A stretch of DNA of 64,000 bases from Dasypus novemcinctus (taxonomy: Eukaryota > Chordata > Mammalia > Cingulata > Dasypodidae), in the NCBI RefSeq assembly GCF_030445035.2, contig NC_080676.1, positions 15,104,940 through 15,168,939 of the forward strand, in the 5' to 3' direction. Within the stretch, counting starts at the first letter, position 1, and every line of letters starts with the position of its first letter. The notes under the pieces are model-generated. The model did no database searches and had not been told where the DNA came from. It saw only the letters and a program-made list of their open reading frames with translations. Positions 11,678 to 21,378 of the stretch are shown here, in pieces. The translations under genes and the position numbers were made by a program.

Positions 11678-14644
11678 TTTTTTTTTTTAATTGAAAAAGA
11701 TGTATTCAAATATTCACAAGAATACGACGACTGAAAAAAGATTAAAAAAAAAAAAAACTACAATGAGCTGGATGGTTTTTCCCTAGCTGGATACAGTTTC
11801 ATTGAAAAAATATAGAATATTTGGAATTTTAATCTTTAAGTGATCCCTTTCAGGTGCCCCCTTATACAAATCACATGTAATTTGACGAGGTCTTGATCTG
11901 CCAATAACAAGCAGCTCTGTCATTTTGAAGCAGCCCCACTGTTGTCATTTGTGACCAGGCACAGGAATGCTGAAGCACAGAAGAAAGGGCCAAAACAATC
12001 AGAGGAGCTGAGTGAGCAGGTTAGGAGGCCCCCAGCTGGGGCTGCTCTCCCTAGAGTGAACAACTTCCTTTAGGCAAGCCAGCCCCCGGGGAACGGAAAA
12101 GGAAGCTGGTAACCAACAGCCCCTGCCTGGGCCAGGAGCGGAGAGGAGACTCTGCCAGAATGCCAGAAGTGCTGACAGAGTGGAGGCGTGTGGTTCCCCG
12201 AGGGGCTTCTGCACTGAGGCCCGGAGGCAGCAGAGGGCAGTGAGGGGAGAAAAGGCCTGCAGGTGCGTTGGGGAGTGGGTGCTGGGCCGGTGCTCTAAGG
12301 GCAGCTTCACAAGGGGTCCTGAGGCCCACAGAAGAAACGAGGGTGCTTGCTGTTGGGAGGGATTGCACATGTATAGTGCATCCATAGGACCTGTGGAGAA
12401 AGGGGACGAAAGGAGAATGCCCCTTTTCTCTGTAACAAATGACTCTAAAGAAATGCGACACACATGAACATACACACTGGGTGGCCTGACAAGTTGTGAA
12501 CTTTCTCCCTTATAAAAGGTCTTGGTGAGCTACACCAGTCACAGTGGTCGAAGTTACAGCAAGAGCACGGCTGGCCTGGCATCGCTGCGTGAAGAATGGT
12601 GGTCATCTCAACAAGCCCCCTCTCCCCTCCACAATACACAACAGAAGTCCTCTCAAGGCTCCTGCAGCTTTCAACGTGGATGCAGAGAAGCGTCAGAATA
12701 CAAGGTGACGTTTGCCCCTTTGCGGAGCACGTCCTGGCCGCGCCGCGTCCCCTGCCAGCCGGGCCTGTGCACGTGGAAGGGGGCCTGAGAAGCAGCTCAG
12801 CGGGCGAGTTTTCCCCCAGTCCACACAGACCGCAGGTCAGACGCGCCCCCGCTTCAGATGACCCACGAGTGATTACAAAACCCACCCACTGCCTGCTTAT
12901 TTACATATTAAAGGAATGTAAGTTAGAGCCTCGCAGAAGTAACAGCAGAGAGTTCTTCACAGAATAAGACTTCCTGGGTATGGGGCAGAGTTACCTTGAA
13001 GCTCAAATGCCCAATCTCTATTTTATCACCTCATTTTTCCCCTTGCAGTCTAAATCCTGCTTTATTCCCCTCATAAATTCTCTTAGAACCCAGCCTTCAA
13101 ACACCCCTCCCCACCCCCAAAAGATGATGGAAGAAGGTGGGATAGAAAAGGAAGCAACTCGTTGTGGGCCTGAAACTACATGGGAGGAAAAATATGTTCG
13201 GGTAAGTGGGATGGTTCTGCAGACCTTCTAGTCTTTATCCTTCCAGTAACTGTTTTAAAATAATTTTAGAGGGGGTAAAATTCTGTTTCTTTAAAAAATG
13301 AAATAGCCCAAAAAGTGGAGAAATGGCAATTTAAGTGTTTAATGATCTTCAACACACTCTTCTGGTAAAAAATAAAAACTCAAAGGTCAACGGGAGGAAA
13401 TGAGTTATTGGAAAAGATACTCAAATTGTCTAGTTTTTTCCTCATTTCATTGTTTATCAACTCCATGTTATACAGAAGAGATTCCCAAAGCATCAGCACA
13501 GCAGTACCAACCCACTTGCTGATTTTTTAAATCTCGCCCCTTTTTAACCTCAAAGGTCTTTGAGGAACCATGAAACTGTCACTGAGCAATGACTGCTGCC
13601 TCTTACTGGGAGCATGACTGAAGCCTGATAAGGATTCTCTAGGAAGAGGTTTGTGATATTGGAGACAAGCAATCTTATTATCCCATTTCTGTTTTCTTAG
13701 AAGGAAATTAGCTGTATGGGGAACTCTTATTTCAAACAGGAAAGAACTTAAGCAAAGAGAATACCTGATACGTTTTACTATCAAAATGGCCCAATACTCG
13801 TCAAGTAAAGCCTGGATTTTCTACGTTAATTACATCTGTGGTATCGATTTAGAGTACTTAGAGGGACTTGACCTCAGGCATTTATATATCCTCTGCTATT
13901 CTTGATAATAAGAGCCCACAAATTCATACGATACACCTAAAGGGTATAATGTTAAAGTCAGTCCACACAACATACAACGCTAAAAAATTGCCCCATGCTT
14001 TAGAGGGGAAAACAGCAATAAAAACTTCTCAAACCATCCTGGAATGTGGCACAGCTAATGGATGTTTTCTAAAAGTTACAAGGAAATAAGTGTTGCTGAT
14101 ACTGGGGTATGGGCCACCTGGATATGCTTCTTTCTTTGTATTTTCTTTCTTCATCTACAATAAATTCTAAGAACAGTTAAGCCCTTAGATAAAAAGGCCA
14201 TGTCTTTTGGAATACTAAAAGATTTGCTACAGTCTCCATTAAGGCAAACCATTTTTCAATGATGGTGATAGGCATGTTTCTGAAATTTCTTATCCTAAAT
14301 AACCCTGAAAGAAAGTACAAAATCAGCAAGACATTTTATATATACATAGAATCATACCATCTTTTCATCATGCGACATTGGCTCCTCACATCAGGAAGAT
14401 TCAATAGAATATTTTATACATAACCTTTATACACATTTGTCTCCCTCTACCAATGCACATGTGCTTGTCCTTGCCCAGATCTACAAGGCCACGTGTGGTT
14501 AGGGGCTATATTTTCTTCACATGAGTCCAGTTTGGATTTGTTTCTTGTTCAGGATGTGTTGTGAGTCTTAATTTTTCCGGATGTCAGCATACACTACAGA
14601 CTCGGACTTGTTAATCTTGTCGCTCTGATGCCCACCAGAGTGGT
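11678..14644 (-). other. 3' UTR of the MPZL1 retrocopy
   Basis: No gene of its own. It holds the copied last exon, including (14566-14663) the parental C-terminal coding sequence now out of frame. A GC-rich, CpG-containing section lies at about 12000-12900. Several open frames here (for example 11999-12475 and 12445-12885) are by-products of the high GC content and show no recognisable domain. Confidence 0.8.
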
Positions 14645-15274
14645 CTAACTGTGCGTATATGACTGGGCCCCAGTGTAATCCCGTTTAGAGTTCTTCCTTC
14701 TATAAAGGACAGCCAGAATCATGATGATGAGCAGAGTGAGCCCTAGGACCACAGCAGACACTATACCCACCACCACCCAAACGGGAAACACGGGCAAACT
14801 CTCTTTCTCTTCAACATGGAGCCTAATGTGTCCTGGCTGGACAACAATGTCAGGAGGGTTTTTGACATCACAGATATAGGTGCCATTGTGTATAAACTGC
14901 ATATTTTCTATGTTGATTGATGCATCTTTCTTGTCGAGGTCTCCAGCCCAGCTGATTCTGTCCTTAAATGGTGGATAGTTCCCGAGGTACACTTGCCCTT
15001 GGGAGTAGTGGAAAAACGACACGTGGTATCGGCCCCCCTCTGGCTGGAAGCTCCAGGAGACTGAGGTTGAGATGCCAGTTGTGTTAAGAGACTTGAACTT
15101 GCAGGGCAGCTTCCCCTGTGTCCCATTTGCCACAAAGATTTCTTTTGGTGTATATACCTCCAAGGCTGACACTCTGGCTGTCAGCAGCCCGAGCACAGCC
15201 GCCAGCACCGACCACAGCCAGCGCCTGTGGTCTGGGGCTGCAGTCACTGTCCGGGCTCCAGCCGGCACTGCCAT
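14645..15274 (-). CDS. MPZL1: MPZL1-like (PZR) short-tail membrane glycoprotein, intact retrocopy ORF
   Basis: 209 codons plus stop, the length I recall for human MPZL1 isoform b. MPZL1 is a cell-surface immunoglobulin-superfamily glycoprotein related to myelin P0; its full form recruits the phosphatase SHP-2 (PTPN11) through two cytoplasmic ITIMs. Seen here: signal peptide about 1-37 (WLWSVLAAVLGLLTA core); one V-type Ig domain about 38-153 with the disulfide pair Cys58 and Cys135, core Trp74 and a YIC motif; N-glycosylation sequons at Asn50, Asn64 and Asn130; a transmembrane helix about 163-190; then basic RRKNSKR and a tail ending GAQSYTHS. That tail matches exon skipping that removes the ITIMs. 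Residues 81-84 are read in a locally shifted frame (see findings). The start chosen is the parental-type Met. No premature stop is present. Expression is unproven; it may be a young pseudogene. Confidence 0.85.
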   Translation of the reverse strand: MAVPAGARTVTAAPDHRRWLWSVLAAVLGLLTARVSALEVYTPKEIFVANGTQGKLPCKFKSLNTTGISTSVSWSFQPEGGRYHVSFFHYSQGQVYLGNYPPFKDRISWAGDLDKKDASINIENMQFIHNGTYICDVKNPPDIVVQPGHIRLHVEEKESLPVFPVWVVVGIVSAVVLGLTLLIIMILAVLYRRKNSKRDYTGAQSYTHS

Positions 15275-15469
15275 CGTCCTCCCGCCGCAGCCCCCGCTGC
15301 GCCCCTGGGACCCGGACCCGACTGCAGCTGGCTCAGCTCGGGGCTGGAGGCTGAAGGATCGCCGCCGCCGGGACCGGATCGTACTGCACGCTGCACCCCA
15401 GCTCCGGCGCCCAGGTGCTGCCCACCAGCCCTCGGCCCCAGCGCCAGCCCCCTCTTTCAGTCTTTTCAT
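15275..15469 (-). other. In-frame upstream extension of the MPZL1 retrocopy ORF
   Basis: The frame of the MPZL1-like ORF stays open upstream for 65 codons through the copied 5' UTR and ends at an ATG at 15467-15469. The first codons (MKRLK) come from the insertion site: ATG spans the junction just outside the duplication and AAAAGACTGAAAG is the duplicated target. The extension is rich in Ala, Gly, Arg and Ser, has no domain, and would put the signal peptide 65 residues inside the protein. Translation from this ATG is speculative. Confidence 0.5.
15454..15466. repeat. Target-site duplication, 5' copy (MPZL1 retrocopy)
   Basis: ctttcagtctttt, identical to 11665-11677. It marks the 5' boundary of the retrocopy and shows that the cDNA was probably copied close to the cap, because GC-rich 5' UTR reaches right up to it. 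Confidence 0.9.
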
Positions 15470-15529
15470 ATTGACTGCTCTATTAGGAATAGTGAAAATT
15501 TATACTACCATAAAATTTATTTTAACATG

Positions 15530-16047
15530 TGTTATGCTGAAAATAAAATAAACAATCTTAAAAAGGGGGTTCAGAGCAAGTTTATTGGCTAAGCTGCATT
15601 AATGCAGGAGCAGCACCCAAAGAGGTTTCTGGTCAAAATGTTGAGCTGGGGAAGCAGCTTGTATGGCTGCTTGAGACTAAAAGGGAGGTGTAGGGTAATA
15701 GGGAGGGAAGAGGGAGATGTGAGCTATATGAACTATGGGGGGATGGGGGTGGACTGTCCATGCAGGGGGTCCTTGAGGCCCAGTTTGTTAATTAGCAACT
15801 AGCAACCAGGATATTGATTGGCCTAAGATTGTGGTCATCAGCAGACTTTGCTGGTATCAGCCTCATTTCTTTGCTATAGTTCTTCTTTCTGGGCAGGAGC
15901 ATAGGTCCCTATCAACACAGCAAAGGATCACTGGTATGTCAGCCTGGTTCAGTTAACCTCTGTTTCTTCTTTGTAATCCTCTGGATAAAATGGAAGCTCA
16001 AACAAACCAAGATAGTTAGTAAAATCATTTGTCATTCCAATTTCACA
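15530..16047 (-). repeat. 3' LTR of antisense ERVL-like provirus
   Basis: 518 bp. On the minus strand it begins TGTGAAATTGGAAT and ends CAGCATAACA. It is homologous along its whole length to 23813-24329 in the same orientation. Just upstream in proviral sense (right side on this strand) sits a polypurine tract, which identifies it as the 3' LTR. The two LTRs differ at many positions and by small indels, so the insertion is old. Confidence 0.85.
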
Positions 16048-16059
16048 TTCCCTCCTTTT
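16048..16059 (-). promoter_or_regulatory. Polypurine tract of the provirus
   Basis: On the minus strand AAAAGGAGGGAA, immediately before the TG of the 3' LTR. This is the expected position for plus-strand priming in a retrovirus. Confidence 0.8.
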
Positions 16060-18359
16060 GGTTCAGGGAGTCCTTTGACTCACCAAAGACCATATATGGC
16101 CAGTTTGCAGTTCTACAGGCTGGTACTCTACAGCTACAGAGGCAGGAGAAAGAGTTTTGTGGCTTTGAGGTGTTGTGTAACGAAGCTGATGATGATGCCA
16201 ATGGTACCATTTGCCTTGTTTAAAGATTTCCTGGATGTTGGTTTTGACTTGTCCAGTGGTGTTGATTTAAGTACAACAGAGTATCATGGCAGTAGTACAG
16301 ATGTCACCTTCTTATCTAGCTGTTCTGAGAGCCTCGTCATCCTCAGTGGCAGGATGATTAAATGGTTTTGAGCCTAGCCATGACCTAGTCGCCATCCTAG
16401 GTGGTAGGAGGAGAGATGGCACTCCCAGGATTGACGTCTGTACTCACTGCGAGAGGAGTGGAGTGTTTTATGCAGGGGAAGGAAGCTGCTTTTTAGGGAA
16501 TGTAGTGAATTGTTCACAAACCAAAAGGACAGGAAACAGATCTTAAAGGAACAGAATTTTTGGCAAGGTGGGAAAGATTGACTGATATAGGGATGATTAG
16601 GACAAGATCTGTTGATCAGTCACCAGATTATGACCAGTTTCTGAGGCTTGCCTTTTTAACTACTCAGGAACGCTACTGAAATTTGAGGAAGAAAGAACTG
16701 GAAGGGTTGGGGGAGAAAATGCAAAGTCGTATATGCTACAACCCATCCTAACCTATGACTCTTAGAATCTTTGCACCACCTCTCCCATAAAACACCCAGA
16801 GTGTGAAACAGGGTGGCACTGTGATATAAGGCCACTACTACAATATAATTAAGATGAGCAATTATAGGAGTTTGTAAGCTCTGGGTGTTTCCACCTAGAA
16901 GGGCGCCTCTTATTTTAAAGATAAGGGAAGGCTATTCCAGAGGAGACCAGAGATGCTGGATGCTGGCACATTTCCACATTTCCAACAGTCGCATTGATTG
17001 TGGGTTGTTGCTGCAGTGACAGCCCGGTCAAGGAAGACCTTTGAAGAAGCCCTGTGACCCTGGAAAAGAAGCCTAAGGGTGCAAGAACAAATGTTTAGTA
17101 GGTGCCCAGAAAGGGATGTTTTCTCTGATGAGTAAAATAACAAGGGTACTTTCTCCCATAGGCCCTAGGATATTTGCTTAGGGTAGGGGAGATCCAGGCT
17201 TACAATACTACATGTTAACTCTCCATAGGAGCAGGCAAAAAGCCAGCTGTGTTTCTTTGGGCACTTATTGCCCCTATGTATGTCCTTCATGCAGTTGACA
17301 TAGTGTAGTACTGTCAGCCCTCATCAGACCAGGTAGGATGACTCCAGTGTTCCACCAGCCTGTTGTATAGTGCCCTCAACACTATGGAACAGAGCCACAT
17401 TGGAGGCAGTGTCTACTGTAGGGCTAAGGAAACTGAGCCATCACTGGCTGGCAAAGCTACAGGAGTCTTCAGCTGCAGAGAGCACCCATCCACTTAGGGG
17501 GCATGGCCAGGTGATGGAGCAGATATCTTTATTGTTTTAGAGGCCATACCAACTGGCTATGCCAGTAAGTCAAATGGAGAGACACTATGTGCTGTAGTTG
17601 GGGCCTGGTCTTATGCATGAATCTATTTGCCAATCACTTATGGGTATGTTGTTTTTCTGCTAATGCTCACCGCTGTAAGGCACCAAATGTGGTTGGAACC
17701 ATTAACAGGCCTCATAATCTTGTATAATATGATCTAGGACTGAATATTTAATAGGGAGGCCTAGAGCCTTAGCTAGTCACCACCCCTTGGCCACTCGTTT
17801 ATGGCCATTCTTTTTGGGTACCAGAAGACTGTTTCTTCATCACTTTTATCTCTGGCTAATTTTAACTCTGGGTTCCAGGTGTCATATAGATACTTTAAAA
17901 TTTTAGGGAGCTATTAGGTTATACATAAAGAATAAAGGGTTTCAGGATTTAGAAATAACAGTTAGAGATCAGAGCTCAGGAATAAATGTGACTGCTGCAA
18001 GAGCTTACAATCTAGGCCCTATTTTCTTTAAATAAAGGTGTTTCTACAGATCATTAACTATAATTTATAGTAGAAGTTTTATATCATTGTACTTTTATAC
18101 CTTTACTGTGATTGTGTTAATCAACTGTTATTTCACTTCAGCAGTACAGGGAAAAAAACTGCTTACTCAATTATTTTATGAAAATCTAAGATTCCCAATA
18201 GAATCAAGGTTATCTTCCCTGTACTACTACCTTAATATGCAGATTGGGGTAGCCTCTGACAGCTTTCTCTGTTATGAAGCTACCTTTTGTTATCAACTTC
18301 AAATCAGATTTCTACTTAATAATGGCTTCCTGGAATTAGTCATTTATAATGAAATACTT

Positions 18360-18760
18360 CAGTTTAGAAAATGCTTTTACAAATTTCCTATAACCAACCA
18401 TGTCATAGACTAGTTACTTCATCTTAGGACAAATTTCACCTTTAAATAAGCTTATTAAATTATAGTCAGCAACCAATGAAATTTACTTTTATAAGCCCTT
18501 TTACAATTTTCCATATCCATTCAAGCTTTGTCCTACTTATTGTCATCTTCATGAAAACCAGCCATTTTATTTTAGAACAAAGACACAGTCTCTTAAATAA
18601 TCTTATCAAATTTTAGGCAGTACTGACTATGAATTTCCTTTATTTATTTCCATATCCATTTCAGTCTTGTCTTACAGCCCTCTTTCTGTTCTGTGAAAAT
18701 GAGTCATTTCACTTTAGAACAGATCTACATTTTCTTCTTTAATTTATTAAACACAAACTT
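18360..18760. repeat. Degenerate tandem repeat, unit about 145 bp
   Basis: Related blocks containing 'tcttaggac', 'ttttagaac' and 'ctttagaac' start at 18422, 18570 and 18712, a spacing of 148 and 142 bp. Between them 'ttacaattttccatatcc'-like text also recurs (about 18377, 18500, 18640). Copies are strongly diverged. The repeat lies in the internal part of the antisense provirus. Confidence 0.55.
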
Positions 18761-19706
18761 ACAATTTTCATCATCACAAAGACCTAATAAATATAATGCT
18801 AATTTGTTTTATTAGTATCCTATAAACCTAGGGATAATATACCCTAGTCAAATAAAATTGAAACAATTAGACTTTAGCAAGAATTTTTTTTCTTTTCTTC
18901 CATAGGAGACTAAGGAAACCTCTTTTTCATAGTATTCTTAAAATTGTGAACAACCTCAAAAGCCCAGTGACTATCAGGCTCTGGACTATAATATAATTGT
19001 TTAATTTTTAAAAATCATGATTTAGAAAAATCTTTCTGTAGCTTTCAAGGACTTTTTCTCTACTTACTGAAATTTGGCAATTGGATTATTAATTACTCTC
19101 ATCCCAAAGTTGTTAAAAGGTTTAATTGGGTAATTAGAGGTCAAACCATGCAAGCCAAGGTTTATTTTGTAACATATTCCTGTCCCTATCATTCTTAATT
19201 TCCAGACCTAGTAAAGTTTTAAGCAAAACTTACATTTCCCTGTCTGATCACACCTAGGCCTTCTCCCATAGCGCTCTCAAAGGGAAATCCCTGGGGGCCA
19301 GGGTAGGTAAAGAAGCCTAGGAAAAACTTTCTTCTTCCAAAAATTTCTATATTCAGATTTCTATATGACCTTTACATATTGATTGGTTTTTCTAATTTGG
19401 GGCTCCAAGATGACTCATTTACAAATATTTATATATTTGAACAGACATAGGCACAAACAGGCAAACAAACAGAAAAACTTAAAATTCACTAATGTGACTT
19501 AAAATTCTCACTTTCTTGACATGGTCTGTCTTCGGGTTTTCCATCTTCCATCATTCCACACCTCTGTTTTGTTGTTGTTGTTATTTTAAGACCTCGTCTG
19601 GGATCAGTCCTGCCTATAATATACAAGTTTGTTCTTGGAAACACTTTTATATTTTAAAAATTGGAGAAAAAGTTATCTGAGCATTACTTGGTTAACAGGT
19701 TTTAGG

Positions 19707-19732
19707 CAAATGATATATATATATATATATAT
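19707..19732. repeat. (TA)n microsatellite
   Basis: A run of about 12 TA units, a simple sequence with no other function visible. Confidence 0.9.
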
Positions 19733-20020
19733 ATTCAGGAGGTGAAGTTTTAAATATTTGGTTTTAATTCTGTAGTAAGTCTCCCCAACTTTCAGGTACT
19801 TTCAATCCATATTTCTGTCCATCACCACCCAACTATCCTTGGGGCTTTCTAATTCCTTAAGAATGTCTCCCATCCCTTTGAGAGTTGGGCTAAGGGATCT
19901 TAACCTTTTGTTCTAACACTGCTCTCAATGACTTTAGCTGTGACTTCGCCCTTAGAAGCACAAGTTTTCCTCAACTTGGCCTTTAGGGAAAACTGAGGGA
20001 CTTTTCTTTACAGAGCCATA

Positions 20021-20504
20021 TGTTGTCAGTGGTAGGTTTGCAGGTTCTTGGCCATGTCATAGAAAAGAATTTAAATATACACCATATTTTAAGCAAGCAA
20101 GTAAAGAGTTCATTGTAAAGCAAAAGAATGAGAAAGTTCATACCTGAGACGGAGGTATGGGCATGCTCAAGGGAGAGATGCATGCTCTGGCTGGGGCTGC
20201 AGCTTTTTTAAGGCTGGCCTCCGCACTTCCTTCCTCCAAGTAAATGAGGACTTAGGATTTACAATATTCTCACTGATTCTGAGAATGCAAAAGAAGGGTT
20301 GGAAACACAACATTTTCATTTTTTCATTGTGCTAAGTGTCTGCCAACTTGAGTGGGGGTCAGGGGAGGGATATGAATGGGCTTCTCATTATCTGGGCGAC
20401 CACAAGGAGGTGTTTTGCTCAGAACTGACTCATGGGTCCTTATCGCTCTAGTGCTTTCCTATGGCACCATTTTTTTCCTAAGGTCCCTGTTCTAGGCTGT
20501 GTCA
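20021..20504 (-). repeat. Solo LTR nested in the provirus, 4-bp duplication
   Basis: 484 bp starting TGTTGTCAGTGG and ending GGCTGTGTCA on this strand, flanked by the 4-bp repeat cata (20017-20020 and 20505-20508). On the minus strand it has an A/T-rich TATA-like box (CTTAAAAAAGC, about 20198-20208), followed downstream by an AATGAAC variant of the poly(A) signal in the R region (about 20108-20114). A 4-bp duplication is typical of class I (gamma-like) ERVs. No internal sequence remains. Confidence 0.65.
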
Positions 20505-21378
20505 CATACTCCAGCTATTTCCCTCTTTCTTAATAACTAGTAATTTTATCTTAGGAAAAAATTACTTTCTTTTTCCTTAATAAAAATATTCTATGTACCT
20601 TATGTAGTTAAGTTACCAAACTGATTTTGAAAACTATCTCTAAATGTTTTACAACAGACAATTACTATCAAAATCAAACATCAGATTAATGACTCAATTC
20701 AGTTCAATGGGAAAATAATATTTCTTTTTTTCATTTTAAATACTTAAGACGTGTAACATTTGCTTATTTGATCAGTAAATCTGTACAATTTTAGGGAGAA
20801 TGTACTTAAGTAAAGAAAATTTTTCAGAAATACTGCTTTTTTCAGTTTACTATTTTATCAGTATTTCAGTGGAAAAAAAACGTTCATGAAACATTTACAA
20901 GGACACGTTTCTGAAACAGCTCTCTGGAGGCAAGTTAGGAGGGCAGTTGCTATCAGGGCTAACCAATGGTTTAATTGCATGCTTACAAAAGCAGGCAGCA
21001 TTTTTATTTATTTTCTTTTTATAAAATTATTTGGTTCAAGTGTTACTAAACTTTAATAGCTCCAATTTTATTACTATGGCTATCTGAGTTCATTTAGAAT
21101 TAACATGGAACAGAAGAGAGAACATTAATGTTAAGTTTTTCACTATTATTCCTTATTTATTCTAAATAATATAACAAAACTATAAAATGAAACTATGAAC
21201 CATATTTTGTTCTAGCATATTTGTTGAAATACTTAAAATACCTCAGTCAATGCATAGTAAAACACCTTAGTCAGTGTAATTTTAAACAATAATATTCAAT
21301 TTTTATCAATGATTGATGGTACAAATAGCTATTACACTGTTTCTAAGGATAGCAATGTAATATATACAATTTAATTTT

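Larger units (their letters stand above)
11678..15453 (-). mobile_element. MPZL1: Processed retrocopy of the MPZL1 mRNA, full length
   Basis: A 3.78-kb intronless copy of a mature MPZL1 transcript inserted on the minus strand. It starts with GC-rich 5' UTR (15275-15453), continues with the coding region (15274-14645), and then a 3' UTR of about 2.97 kb ending in a poly(A) tract seen as about 15 T at 11674-11688. The end of the 3' UTR has a variant AATACA (complement around 11711-11716) rather than AATAAA. Perfect 13-bp target duplications flank it. Identity rests on the protein (see the CDS) and on the 3' UTR just after the stop, which I recognise as MPZL1-like. Intron loss, poly(A) and target duplication together show L1-mediated retroposition. 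The parental gene is elsewhere. No promoter elements were identified upstream. Confidence 0.93.

Noticed and set aside
11999-12885. Frames of 136-158 codons on the minus strand
   Set aside because: They lie in the GC-rich 3' UTR of the MPZL1 copy and show no domain or start context; no support as genes.
15072-15551. 159-codon frame on the plus strand opposite the MPZL1 copy
   Set aside because: It is the complement of the GC-rich coding region and 5' UTR of the retrocopy, which explains the lack of stops. The MPZL1 identity is on the other strand.
19587-19604. taagacctcgtctgggat, resembling a tRNA-Pro primer site on the plus strand inside the antisense provirus
   Set aside because: Only about 13 of 18 positions fit, no LTR end could be recognised at its left, and the provirus runs the other way. 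Could be chance.
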